Shown here piece by piece: positions 28,359 to 37,483 of a stretch of 64,000 nucleotides of DNA (its first letter is position 1; each line of letters starts with the position of its first letter). The notes under the pieces were generated by a model that saw only the letters and a list, made by a program, of their open reading frames with translations, was not told the origin of the DNA and did no database searches. The position numbers and the translations under genes were made by a program. Origin of the DNA: Pseudomonas helvetica (GTDB taxonomy: Bacteria > Pseudomonadota > Gammaproteobacteria > Pseudomonadales > Pseudomonadaceae); assembly GCF_039908645.1 (NCBI RefSeq), contig NZ_CP150917.1, positions 4,475,501 through 4,539,500 on the forward strand. The letters run 5' to 3'.

Positions 28359-29744
28359 TTAACCGCTGACGGTCAATACAGCATCTGATTTGACACTTGC
28401 AAGACCATAAAATGGCTGAGCGTCAAAGCCAAGATGCCCCGTGGGCACTATAGAAAAACTAACGACATTCGAAACAACACAGTGTCTAATCGACTCGGAC
28501 TCAATCTCGGTCATCGATACTCTTTCAAGATTGGCATGCAACAGCTTAGGCCAGGTTGCAAAGCCAACATCCAGCAAATACTCACCAGAAGCAAAATCCA
28601 ATGGAATATCAAACGTCACTCGTACCCGCTGCCCAGCTCGGACCATCTCAGGCACCAAAGAACCACACTGCCCCGTATTGCGCCCGTGCACAATGACACC
28701 CTTGTCTGTCCGTAATACAAACCCTACGACAGGAGTCTCCAAGTTAGCCAGTACTTTAAACTCAACATGAACCTTCATTGTATTGTATTGATGATAAACC
28801 TGACAGGCCTTACCTTCGGCGTTCGCCAATCCGATACGAGTACACACAACAGCACCGTCCCCAGTCTGTTCTCGCCCCTGCACATCAATCGTGGTCCCGT
28901 CAGGCCATATGAAATCAGAAGCGATAGCATCGTCAGGCGATTCATTATCTACCATGTTGCTTGCTGCCTGATTCATCCGAGCAGCATCTTCATTGATTAT
29001 TTTTTTTGCACTTACATGACCCAGCGCATAATACTTGTTGATCGCGTCCGCTGCGTTACCAATAAAGAGGGCCTCACCCTTGTGAAGAAGCAGTACTTCA
29101 TCACAGTAATGCATCACATCATCCATGCTGTGAGTAACAAGTATAACTGTACAGCCTTTCTCACGAAGTCTTTCCAGCCGCTCATAACACTTCAAGCGGA
29201 AGAAAATATCCCCAACAGCCAAGGCCTCATCGACAATCAATACATCCGGATCTATACAGGCTTGCACAGCGAAAGCCAGCCGAACAAACATACCACTGGA
29301 ATAAGCCTTAACCGGACTATCTATAAAATCGCCAATATCTGCAAAAGCCTCAATCTCTGGGAATACCTGGTCAAATTTCGCTCCTGAGACCCCCAAAATT
29401 TGAGCATTCAATCTGGCGTTTTCACGACCGGTAAATTCCGGGTTGAACCCAGCGCCCAACTCGAGTAACGCTGCAATTCGGCCTTTGACCTGTACCTGGC
29501 CTGTGGTGGGCATCAAAATGCCGCTTATAATCTGCAGAAGCGTGGATTTACCGCTGCCATTTTGACCAATAATCCCAAAGAAACGACCACGCTGAATATC
29601 AAAGGACAACGGATGCAGCGCTTGATACGTACTACGCTTGTTTAGGTGCTGAAAAAGCAGCCCCTTGATTCGCTGCATCGGCGACTTATAAATATCGTAC
29701 AATTTAGAAACATTGTTGATACTAATGGCGATTTCAGAGGACAT
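28359..29744 (-). CDS. wzt: O-antigen ABC exporter ATPase with C-terminal carbohydrate-binding domain
   Basis: ATPase subunit of the Wzm-Wzt exporter that moves lipid-linked polysaccharide across the inner membrane. Start MSSEIAISINNVSKLYDIY at 29744 lies inside the end of wzm. Walker A is GIIGQNGSGKSTLLQ, the signature helix region is KAYSSGMFVRLAFAVQA and Walker B is DVLIVDEALAVGD, in the first 240 residues. From about residue 290 a beta-rich domain of some 170 residues follows (the Wzt C-terminal domain), which in E. coli O8/O9a recognises the modified chain end. At 461 residues it is a long-form Wzt. Confidence 0.95.
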   Translation of the reverse strand: MSSEIAISINNVSKLYDIYKSPMQRIKGLLFQHLNKRSTYQALHPLSFDIQRGRFFGIIGQNGSGKSTLLQIISGILMPTTGQVQVKGRIAALLELGAGFNPEFTGRENARLNAQILGVSGAKFDQVFPEIEAFADIGDFIDSPVKAYSSGMFVRLAFAVQACIDPDVLIVDEALAVGDIFFRLKCYERLERLREKGCTVILVTHSMDDVMHYCDEVLLLHKGEALFIGNAADAINKYYALGHVSAKKIINEDAARMNQAASNMVDNESPDDAIASDFIWPDGTTIDVQGREQTGDGAVVCTRIGLANAEGKACQVYHQYNTMKVHVEFKVLANLETPVVGFVLRTDKGVIVHGRNTGQCGSLVPEMVRAGQRVRVTFDIPLDFASGEYLLDVGFATWPKLLHANLERVSMTEIESESIRHCVVSNVVSFSIVPTGHLGFDAQPFYGLASVKSDAVLTVSG

Positions 29745-30549
29745 CAGCGAATCCTGTTCGTAATCTATGGAAGATAAAATACCCAAATACGCTCATCAAT
29801 GCACCCACGGCGAGATAAACTCCCATAGCTTGCCAATTGACTGCATCATGAGCGAACACCAGAGCTCTAACAGTCTCCACAGGAATTGTTAATGGATTGA
29901 TATTCATCAGCCACCTGAACTTTTCAGGCACCATTTCGGCAGGGTAACAAATAGGGGCGGTAAACAGCATAATTGTGGCGAGACTGGTCGTAATCTGTGA
30001 AAGATCGCGAAAGTAAACTCCTATCGCCGCTAGTAACCAACCAGCCCCTACGGTGAACATGAGTAAACCACCAATGGGGATCGGTAGTAGCAAAACACCC
30101 CAAGAGACCGCCCCTGTTGAGTATAAGACGCCAGCAATCAATATAAGAAGGCCGAACAGGATACCCACTCCCGTACTCAAGACGTTCACCACTGGCAAGA
30201 TCTCGAGCGGAAATATAACGCGCTTTACATACGAAGTGTTACTAATGATCAAAGATGGGGCTCGTACCAAAGTATCCGCCAGCAGGCCATGAAGCAAAAT
30301 ACCGCAGAACAATAGAAGTCCAAAGGGAATATCTTCACCGGAGGGAGTCTGAATACCCCACCGTGACTTCAAGACCACTTGAAACACGAAACCATACAAT
30401 AGTAACTGCAACAGAGGTTGCCCAACCATCCACAACGCGCCAAAAAACGAATTTTTATAACGCATTGATATATCACGCAGCGTCATCTGAAAAATCAAAC
30501 TCCTATTACGGAGCATTGATCGAACACCTATCATCAACCCAGTCTTCAA
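29734..30549 (-). CDS. wzm: O-antigen ABC exporter permease
   Basis: ABC-2 type membrane subunit, 271 residues, six hydrophobic helices. The N-terminal cytoplasmic element IFQMTLRDISMRYKNSFFGALWMVGQPLLQLLLYGFVF is the hallmark of polysaccharide exporters, and the late ICYPAEMVPEKFRWLMNINPLTIPVETVRAL is also conserved. It overlaps wzt by 11 bases, so the two subunits are co-translated. It forms the inner-membrane channel for the polymer made by this operon. Confidence 0.95.
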   Translation of the reverse strand: MKTGLMIGVRSMLRNRSLIFQMTLRDISMRYKNSFFGALWMVGQPLLQLLLYGFVFQVVLKSRWGIQTPSGEDIPFGLLLFCGILLHGLLADTLVRAPSLIISNTSYVKRVIFPLEILPVVNVLSTGVGILFGLLILIAGVLYSTGAVSWGVLLLPIPIGGLLMFTVGAGWLLAAIGVYFRDLSQITTSLATIMLFTAPICYPAEMVPEKFRWLMNINPLTIPVETVRALVFAHDAVNWQAMGVYLAVGALMSVFGYFIFHRLRTGFADVL

Positions 30550-30575
30550 AATTTTTTCCCGTACATTAGTACATC

Positions 30576-31727
30576 TCAGTTTTTGCTATTAGCGACCTTA
30601 ACGGACGACACAAGGCGCATGAACGAGTTCGCAAATTCTACTTGAGCTTCCTTGTAGTTCAACTCTTCTCGCCGGGGTTCAATTTGTGAATATTTTTCCA
30701 ACAGCCTGGATAGCTGTTCGGCATCATCGGGTTCAAAAAAATCGATATTTTTTTGAGATTGCTCGATATTGGCAGGTATCGCTGAAGCAATCACGTATTG
30801 AGATACGGATTTTGCATCTTCAATCACTGTAGACCATCCTTCGAACAACGAAGGTTGCACAATGCAGGTTGCTGCCTCAAATACAACCATCTGGTCATCT
30901 CTAGGAATAAAACCCAAGAATCGAATATTGTCAGTCAACCCCAACATTTCAACCTTGCTTTTGAGTCTGGATGTATGATCTGGAGCACGGTGATCATGCT
31001 CTTTACCAGAGAATGCTACCGTTACGTTCACTCCACGCTTCTTAAGCAAGTCTACAGCGTCTATAACGACGTCATGATTCTTATGAATCCAGAACTGATT
31101 GGGGCAATAAAAGAAGGTTTCCGGCAATCCGTACCTCTGCAAAACCTCAGCCTTGCTCTTTCCTACCGACCGATTCTCAAAAGTAGCGAACCTGACCACG
31201 TACTGATTAACATTCGCCTCAGGGAAAAACTCATTAAAATCCGCCTTGACGGCTTCACTGCTAAAAACAAGATGTTTATAGTTTTGGAAGTATTGTCTGT
31301 GTTGAGCATCCCGCGCAGCAAGTTCATCCGCACTAAAAAAATCGGGAAGGCGCTTGTCTTGAAAATCAGGTATCCAACAAGCAGTTTGCTGCATGCGCGT
31401 ATCGATTGGATAGGGGAATACCAAATCGAACCGCATTTGATTTTTGAAAAAACGCGGGGTCAACCAAGACAACAATTTTGTCCGCCTCGATATCCCGCCA
31501 TCAATATTGGCTATATTAGCGGGCTTTATCCAGTTCAGGCGTGGATACCCAGTACTGCCATTAATAAAATCAAAAGACTCTTTCGAGTGACTGATAATCC
31601 AAACATCTGGCTTTTCACTATCTGCAATCTCATTTAAAGAACTAATGAGATTCTTTATGTAATATGTGCCGCCTATCCAGCTCTCGTCATAGTTAAATGG
31701 CACACCAATTACTGGACGCTTAAACAC
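30576..31727 (-). CDS. GT4-family glycosyltransferase
   Basis: A 383-residue GT-B enzyme. The N-terminal domain begins VIGVPFNYDESWIGGTYYIKNLI; the C-terminal donor domain has FFYCPNQFWIHKNHDVVIDAVDLL, VAFSGKEHDH, IRFLGFIPRDDQMVVFEAA and the CIVQPSLFEGWSTVIEDAKS block with the conserved EGW/E positions. The pattern is that of GT4 mannosyltransferase-like enzymes. It is located just before wzm in the operon with a gap of 26 bases. Donor unknown, GDP-mannose or GDP-fucose likely. Confidence 0.85.
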   Translation of the reverse strand: MFKRPVIGVPFNYDESWIGGTYYIKNLISSLNEIADSEKPDVWIISHSKESFDFINGSTGYPRLNWIKPANIANIDGGISRRTKLLSWLTPRFFKNQMRFDLVFPYPIDTRMQQTACWIPDFQDKRLPDFFSADELAARDAQHRQYFQNYKHLVFSSEAVKADFNEFFPEANVNQYVVRFATFENRSVGKSKAEVLQRYGLPETFFYCPNQFWIHKNHDVVIDAVDLLKKRGVNVTVAFSGKEHDHRAPDHTSRLKSKVEMLGLTDNIRFLGFIPRDDQMVVFEAATCIVQPSLFEGWSTVIEDAKSVSQYVIASAIPANIEQSQKNIDFFEPDDAEQLSRLLEKYSQIEPRREELNYKEAQVEFANSFMRLVSSVKVANSKN

Positions 31728-31764
31728 GGCCTTGCTCCTACCACATCAAAAATATAAAAATAAA

Positions 31765-32655
31765 TTATTGCTCGTGCATCCAGGCCGCTACTTTTTCCAG
31801 GCCTTGCTCAAGCGTGAAGTCGGGGGTGTAACCCAAAGAACTCAAATACTGTATGTCTGCCTGCCAATTCAATGGATCACCAAGTCGTTCAGAACCGCTA
31901 AACTCTATAGTTTTTTGCAGCCCCAGCGACGAAAGCAAGCTTGTTGCCGCACAACGAATAGTCGAAGCTATCCCGTTTGCAACATTCACTGCTCGACCAT
32001 CAAAACAGCCTTTCTCAATCAGACACATCACAGCCTTGGCAACATCATCCACATAAATAAAATCCCTGGTTTCATATCCCGTCCCGAACAACTCCAGTGT
32101 TTTACTCTTCAGCGCTTTATTATAAATATCCCAAAAAATTTGTTTCTTTAAACCCGGCCCAAATGCCGAGAACACTCGCAGCGAAATAGTTTTAACCCCG
32201 AACATTTCATAATATTCTTTACAAATATTCTCAGCATGGTACTTGTGCCAGCCATACGGCGATAGCGGTTTCACTCTGCACGTTTCAGCCACAGGGCTAA
32301 CATCAGGGTTCCCGTAAACAGCCGCACTCGAAAAGTGCACGAACTTTGCAGTTGGCGCACAAAGACGAATGGCCTCTAACATCTCGGCAATCCGGGCGGT
32401 ATTAAGCGTGTAATCGTACAAAGGGGCGGTGAAGGAGTCTGGAACGCTCGCGGCACCTGTACAATTGATAACTACATCAGGTTTAGCTTCCCTCACCAGA
32501 CTTTCAAAATCCGGGCTCAATGCGTCGAAGCGTATAAACGGCATCTCCGTTGAATCACGAACATCGGCACCCACTACATCCAGTCCCGAGGAGCGCATTG
32601 TTCTGAAAAGTGCCGCTCCAATAAAACCGGTAGATCCCAAAATCAGGTGTTTCAT
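31765..32655 (-). CDS. NAD-dependent epimerase/dehydratase (extended SDR)
   Basis: A 296-residue Rossmann protein with the NAD loop LILGSTGFIGAALFR, HFSSAAVYGNPD for the catalytic Ser/Thr and YGWHKYHAENICKEYY for Tyr/Lys. FSAFGPGLKKQIFWDI and TRDFIYVDDVAKAVM are typical of UDP-glucose 4-epimerase-like enzymes. It must act on a nucleotide sugar other than GDP-fucose, since gmd and fcl already cover that pathway. The substrate cannot be told. Its start overlaps the stop of the upstream trifunctional gene by four bases. Confidence 0.85.
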   Translation of the reverse strand: MKHLILGSTGFIGAALFRTMRSSGLDVVGADVRDSTEMPFIRFDALSPDFESLVREAKPDVVINCTGAASVPDSFTAPLYDYTLNTARIAEMLEAIRLCAPTAKFVHFSSAAVYGNPDVSPVAETCRVKPLSPYGWHKYHAENICKEYYEMFGVKTISLRVFSAFGPGLKKQIFWDIYNKALKSKTLELFGTGYETRDFIYVDDVAKAVMCLIEKGCFDGRAVNVANGIASTIRCAATSLLSSLGLQKTIEFSGSERLGDPLNWQADIQYLSSLGYTPDFTLEQGLEKVAAWMHEQ

Positions 32656-35090
32656 TGGTGCACCTCGGATTTTTTTGCGATAAAGGTGTAGGGGCGCCCT
32701 GCAATTTCCTGTTCAGAAATGGACTCAGCAACTTCCTTTGTATGAGGAAAATAGTTTATAGGGCTGCCAGCAAATACCAGCGTTTCTAGCAACTCAAATT
32801 TTGCCTGTTGAATGAAGGACTCATATTCATCGGCACGATATCCATTTTCCCCACCACTATATTTGTGGAAAGGGTGATTCAATAAAAAGTTTGTCTTATC
32901 TTCATCATCAAAAATGATGTGCTCTCTGACAAGAAGCGCAACGCCTCCCACATTGAGATTATCGTTAACTTTCTGCAAGGCCTTTACAGGATCTCTGAAG
33001 TGATGAACCACTTGCCGACAATAAGCGATATCAAAAAGTTGGCTTCCATCCAGACTCTCAACGGATGTTTGCCTGATAGTAATACGATCCTTGACAGTCG
33101 GATCTAGAGATTCACAAGCTAAGCGTACTAATTTCTCTGCCGCTTGTGTACCGACTATATTGTCACTGGACGGCTCAGCCAGTGTTACCGAGTAACCTTC
33201 AAGAGCAAGTGCGACAGACATCACGCCACCGGCGCCACCAATATCGATGATGGTCTTGGCCTCAGGCGCATGCTTACGTAACTCCTGCAATGTGGCGCTA
33301 AATTCTTCTGTAGCGCGGAATCTGTTAAGTGACCCAAGCAAGTCTTTGTGCAGATACGCATCCATCAACATCTGCTGGTCCTTGGGATTCCCTTGGGAGG
33401 CGTGAATTATTTCCTCCCAGCTCCAAGTGTCGCGTGGAACAAAACCTATAAACCTAGCGGGAGTACCTGCATAAATACAAAAAGGGGCAACATCACGCGT
33501 CACCATAGAACGCGCCCCGATAACTGCACCCTTTCCGATATGGACACCTTTCAAAATAGCCGTTTCAAACCCTACCCACACGTTATCATCAATACGGATA
33601 GGAGCAGAGGCTACCTGAGACCAATCTTTATAAGCACCGATACGGTTCGCATCTACACCAGCCTTCCAGTCATACGCATCGGATGCGCGGACTTCGGGAT
33701 TAAGAGAATGCGAATCGGAATCCATCACCGTACAATCCCAAGAGAGCATTACATTGTTTCCAATGTGTATCCCACCCTCTTGGGTACAGATGAGTTTACA
33801 TCCGCCACCAATTGAACTCCGATTACCGATGGTGATATCGCCCAGCCCTCTTTCAAAGACAAAAGTGCCACCTACATGGCTGTATTCACCAATATTTACG
33901 TAAGGGCGATCTTCAATATTTACACGCACATCGATGTACAGGGCCTCAAGTCTCGTACCAGTACCCGCTCTCAAAAAGCGTTGTCCGCTGAGATCCACCC
34001 CGCTGTGCTGAAGCTCACCCGCCAGGGTATTCTTGATTTTGATGGCTCTCTGTACGAGTCGTCGAATCAACCCAGCCCGGATTCTTTTTGCAAAGCGCTT
34101 GGCGCCTGCAAGTGTATACCTGTTACGTCGGACTTTGCCTTGAAGCAGATTCTTCCCAAAATCGTGACTCTTGCTCTCCAGCGCATCTGCAAATGCTTTG
34201 ATTCCTTCATCACCATGAAGACGAGCAAACTCCACATCACTTTTGGAGGTTTCATCATGCAAACGGTGCAAAAATTCAACTTTGTAAGCATCTGCTACAT
34301 GCGCATTGAAAAAATTAATAGGCGCAATATAACCAGCCACGATTGGACCGAGACGCTCCCGCTGACCATACTTTTCAAATAGATCCAAGCACGACTTTCT
34401 GACAGTTAAAAAGTCCATCGCCTTACGATCATTAACCTTGGTCGTTGAGTCCTGGCGCTGGTAATAAGAGTATGAAATACTTCCATCAACATAAACCCGA
34501 TTCGCAGTCAACATCAAATGAATTGCAAAAGGGTGATCTTCATAAAACACACCGTGCTCAAACTCTATCTTATGCTCAAGCAGGTGTTTACGTGTGGCTA
34601 TCAACCGCCAAGGAGGAGTATTCCAGCAAGAAACAGCAGCAAATGTGTGGACATCAACCGTCGGATGGATCATCTCACCCACTAAATGCCCAGGCACCAA
34701 GCTGGAAGGCATTGCGGCTTTGTCGTCGAAAGAATATTCGAAGTTCGCTACAAAAACGTCGGGACGCAACTGGCTCAGTATTCGATTGATCCTAGGCATT
34801 ACGGACGGCAGTAACCAGTCATCGCTATCAACAAACCAGATATAATCACCTGTAGCCTGTTTCAACCCCAACGAACGTGCCGCCCCCTGCCCTGCATTAG
34901 CCTGGGTAATAGAAAACACTCGACTATCGAGGGTTTTATATAAATCTATAATCTGCTGCGTGGCATCCGTTGATCCATCATTAACAATGATTATTTCGCA
35001 ATCATTGAATGGCTGCCTCAATATTGAATCCAAGCATCGTTGCAGTGTGGCAGCAGAGTTATAAGCTGGAATAATAAAAGAAATTTTCAT
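32652..35090 (-). CDS. Trifunctional fusion: GT2 glycosyltransferase, LbH acyltransferase, methyltransferase
   Basis: An 812-residue protein with three enzyme domains. Residues about 1-240 are a GT2 transferase (SFIIPAYNSAATLQRCLDSIL, IIVNDGSTDATQQII, WFVDSDDWLLP). A basic helical linker follows (240-380). Residues about 385-585 are a hexapeptide acyltransferase (NIGEYSHVGGTFVF, ITIGNRSSIGGGCKLIC, MDSDSHSL, VWVGFETAILKGVHIGKGAVIGARSMV). Residues about 600-812 are a class I methyltransferase (IIDIGGAGGVMSVALAL, DIAYCRQVVHHFRDPVKALQKV). ATG at 35090 (MKISFIIP) is used. One protein may extend, acetylate and methylate the same chain, possibly as a terminator. No frameshift was seen. Confidence 0.88.
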   Translation of the reverse strand: MKISFIIPAYNSAATLQRCLDSILRQPFNDCEIIIVNDGSTDATQQIIDLYKTLDSRVFSITQANAGQGAARSLGLKQATGDYIWFVDSDDWLLPSVMPRINRILSQLRPDVFVANFEYSFDDKAAMPSSLVPGHLVGEMIHPTVDVHTFAAVSCWNTPPWRLIATRKHLLEHKIEFEHGVFYEDHPFAIHLMLTANRVYVDGSISYSYYQRQDSTTKVNDRKAMDFLTVRKSCLDLFEKYGQRERLGPIVAGYIAPINFFNAHVADAYKVEFLHRLHDETSKSDVEFARLHGDEGIKAFADALESKSHDFGKNLLQGKVRRNRYTLAGAKRFAKRIRAGLIRRLVQRAIKIKNTLAGELQHSGVDLSGQRFLRAGTGTRLEALYIDVRVNIEDRPYVNIGEYSHVGGTFVFERGLGDITIGNRSSIGGGCKLICTQEGGIHIGNNVMLSWDCTVMDSDSHSLNPEVRASDAYDWKAGVDANRIGAYKDWSQVASAPIRIDDNVWVGFETAILKGVHIGKGAVIGARSMVTRDVAPFCIYAGTPARFIGFVPRDTWSWEEIIHASQGNPKDQQMLMDAYLHKDLLGSLNRFRATEEFSATLQELRKHAPEAKTIIDIGGAGGVMSVALALEGYSVTLAEPSSDNIVGTQAAEKLVRLACESLDPTVKDRITIRQTSVESLDGSQLFDIAYCRQVVHHFRDPVKALQKVNDNLNVGGVALLVREHIIFDDEDKTNFLLNHPFHKYSGGENGYRADEYESFIQQAKFELLETLVFAGSPINYFPHTKEVAESISEQEIAGRPYTFIAKKSEVHQ

Positions 35091-35103
35091 ATATTTTTGT
35101 ATT

Positions 35104-36039
35104 CTATGATTTGATGAATACTGACAGTTTAGCCAGCGCAGCCACAATAAATAATGAAAACCGTTCCTTTACTCGCCGCTTTGGAACCGCCCCCCCCCCT
35201 GAAACATCTGCATCATACTTAGCAGCCATTGCGGTCTCGACAGCAAGAGATAACGCCCTATCACCTGCATACCTAGAGAGTACAGAAGACAGACTATCCC
35301 CTCCTATCCAGCCCCTTACTACTTTAAATACAGTCTCCGCATCTGCCTGCGAGAGGACTGGAAAATTCCCTCTCACCAAACTGTATGTTTCAGCCATGAT
35401 CAACTCATCATTGTTCGACGATGTTCCGTCAAGGCTAAAATTAACAACTACTGAATTAACTCTGGCGCATCGACATCCGGCGATGATGGATCTGTGGACC
35501 CAGTGAGCATCTGCACAAATTTTATAGTCGAGACTGTACTCACCCACCCGCTGGTACGCGGCAGGTGTTACAAACATTGCGTTGTGGCAAAAAGGGATTC
35601 CGCTGACTAAAGCACCCACTCCATAAGCTTCGTCCACCCGGAGCGATGAGCTACCATCTGGTTTAATCAGCAGTGCTTTTCCAGCAATAATATCTGTACG
35701 GTCATTTCTCCACGCTTCATCTACGGCCTTCAATGCACCTTCAGCTAGGCTGTCATCTGAACCAATAATGCAGATCAGGTCGCCACTCGACATTCTGATA
35801 CCTTTGTTAATGGCATCATATATACCGCGATCTTTCTCGCTGACCACAACACAACTCAGACCGGCATAATTACTGATCAAAGCCAACGTATTATCGGTAG
35901 ACTTCCCATCTACGATAACCACCTCGAGCGGCGTCCATCTTTGGGCACTTAACGATTCAAGAGTTGACAATATCGTTTTAGCGGAATTGAAGGTCGGAAC
36001 AACAATACTGAATTTCGTAGGCTTCACAAGCTTAAACAC
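35104..36039 (-). CDS. GT2-family glycosyltransferase with a 10-G tract
   Basis: A 311-residue GT-A enzyme: FSIVVPTFNSAKTILSTLESL, VVIVDGKSTDNTLALI, VVSEKDRGIYDAINKGI and the metal site IIGSDDSLAEG near residue 95. This DRGIYDAMNKG form is common in WcaA/WcaE-like transferases. The start is a GTG overlapping the manC stop; a second GTG 12 bases downstream is possible. Near codon 280 the coding strand holds ten consecutive G (plus strand 35190-35199), encoding the SGGGA stretch. Slippage there would remove only the last 30 residues, a basic helical tail that may bind the membrane. Confidence 0.85.
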   Translation of the reverse strand: MFKLVKPTKFSIVVPTFNSAKTILSTLESLSAQRWTPLEVVIVDGKSTDNTLALISNYAGLSCVVVSEKDRGIYDAINKGIRMSSGDLICIIGSDDSLAEGALKAVDEAWRNDRTDIIAGKALLIKPDGSSSLRVDEAYGVGALVSGIPFCHNAMFVTPAAYQRVGEYSLDYKICADAHWVHRSIIAGCRCARVNSVVVNFSLDGTSSNNDELIMAETYSLVRGNFPVLSQADAETVFKVVRGWIGGDSLSSVLSRYAGDRALSLAVETAMAAKYDADVSGGGAVPKRRVKERFSLFIVAALAKLSVFIKS

Positions 36040-37483
36040 CTTCCGATGTTACACGACCATAATTATCTTCAAAACGCACGATGTCATCTTCACCCAGATA
36101 ATCACCGCTCTGCACTTCGATCAGCACCAGGTCAATCACACCCGGGTTCATCAAGCGGTGCTGGTGGCCTGCACGGATGAAGGTAGACTCATTGGTGTTC
36201 AACATCAGTTCTTGCTGATCGTTGACGACCATTGCCATGCCGCTGACGACGATCCAGTGCTCACTTCTGTGGTGGTGCATCTGCAGGGACAGAGAAGCCT
36301 TTGGCTTCACCACGATACGCTTGATCTTGAAGCGCTCGCCGTTCTCCAGCGTCGTGTAAGTACCCCACGGACGATGCACCGTCCGGTGAAGCAAGTGTAC
36401 CGTATGGCTATTGGCCTTGAGCTGGCCAACAATGTGTTTCACATCTTGCGCGTGGTCTTTATGCGCGATCATCACGGCATCTGGCGTGTCGATTACCAGC
36501 AGATCCTCGACGCCAACCAGAGCAGTGAGTCGACCTTCACTGTTTACATAGTTGTTGCGAGAACCATGAGATAACACTTCACCTTCGAAACGGTTGCCGT
36601 CAGCATCGGGCGCTGTCAGCTCAGCAACAGCATTCCACGAGCCGATATCACTCCAGCCGATATCACAGGGAATGGTCGCAACCTTGGCAGAACGCTCCAT
36701 CAACGCATAATCGATGGAGATATCCGGCACCTCTGCAAATGCCTCGGCATCGAGGGCCAGGCAACGGTACTTGTCAGACGAAGTAACGCGAGACTGCTCA
36801 ATGGTCCTGACAACCGCTTCGACTACGTCTGGAGCATGCTCACGCAGTTCTTCGAGGACAGTGCCGACCCGGAAGCAGAACATTCCGGAGTTCCAGTAGT
36901 AGTTGCCGGCACTTACGTAGCCTTGAGCGGTTTCAAGGTCAGGCTTCTCGACGAAACGCGCAACTTTCAAGCCGCCGTTCAGCGGAGCATTCTTTTGCGC
37001 CTCGATGTAGCCAAAACCGGTTTCAGGGTAGGTCGGCTGGATGCCAAAAGTGACCAGCCAGCCTTCGGCGGCTAACGCAACGGCATTTGCTACTGCAGCG
37101 GCAAAGGCCTTTTCATCCTTGATCAGATGGTCGGCTGCCAGCACCAGCATATGGACGTCGGAGCCATGGGTGGCCTCCAACTGCAGCGCAGCCGCCGCAA
37201 CAGCCGCAGCCGTATTACGCCCGAAAGGCTCGAGAATGAAACCTTGAGAGTGCTTGGCAGTATTGACAGCGCCGTATTCGTCTTCGGTCTTGAACAGAAG
37301 CTCACGATTAGTCACCGTAAGCACTTCTACAACACCCTCCAGTTGCGAAGCTCGCAGGAAGGTTTTCTGGATTAGATTCTGGCCACCTGGCAGATCCATG
37401 AACGGCTTAGGATGGGCCTCTCGAGAAACAGGCCACAACCGGCTCCCCACACCGCCAGACAAAATTACGGGAATCAGTTCCAT
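36032..37483 (-). CDS. manC: Mannose-1-phosphate guanylyltransferase / mannose-6-phosphate isomerase
   Basis: Bifunctional type II PMI/GMP (ManC/AlgA/WbpW), 483 residues. The N-terminal pyrophosphorylase domain has VILSGGVGSRLWPVSREAHPKPF and FVEKPDLETAQGYV; the C-terminal cupin isomerase domain has RPWGTYTTLENGERFKIKRIVVKPKASLSLQMHHHRSEHWIVVSG with the metal-binding histidines and glutamate. It makes GDP-mannose for gmd/fcl. ATG at 37483 has AAGGA eight bases upstream. It is the first gene of the operon running to 23487, so the operon promoter must lie in 37484-38140. Confidence 0.96.
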   Translation of the reverse strand: MELIPVILSGGVGSRLWPVSREAHPKPFMDLPGGQNLIQKTFLRASQLEGVVEVLTVTNRELLFKTEDEYGAVNTAKHSQGFILEPFGRNTAAAVAAAALQLEATHGSDVHMLVLAADHLIKDEKAFAAAVANAVALAAEGWLVTFGIQPTYPETGFGYIEAQKNAPLNGGLKVARFVEKPDLETAQGYVSAGNYYWNSGMFCFRVGTVLEELREHAPDVVEAVVRTIEQSRVTSSDKYRCLALDAEAFAEVPDISIDYALMERSAKVATIPCDIGWSDIGSWNAVAELTAPDADGNRFEGEVLSHGSRNNYVNSEGRLTALVGVEDLLVIDTPDAVMIAHKDHAQDVKHIVGQLKANSHTVHLLHRTVHRPWGTYTTLENGERFKIKRIVVKPKASLSLQMHHHRSEHWIVVSGMAMVVNDQQELMLNTNESTFIRAGHQHRLMNPGVIDLVLIEVQSGDYLGEDDIVRFEDNYGRVTSEGV

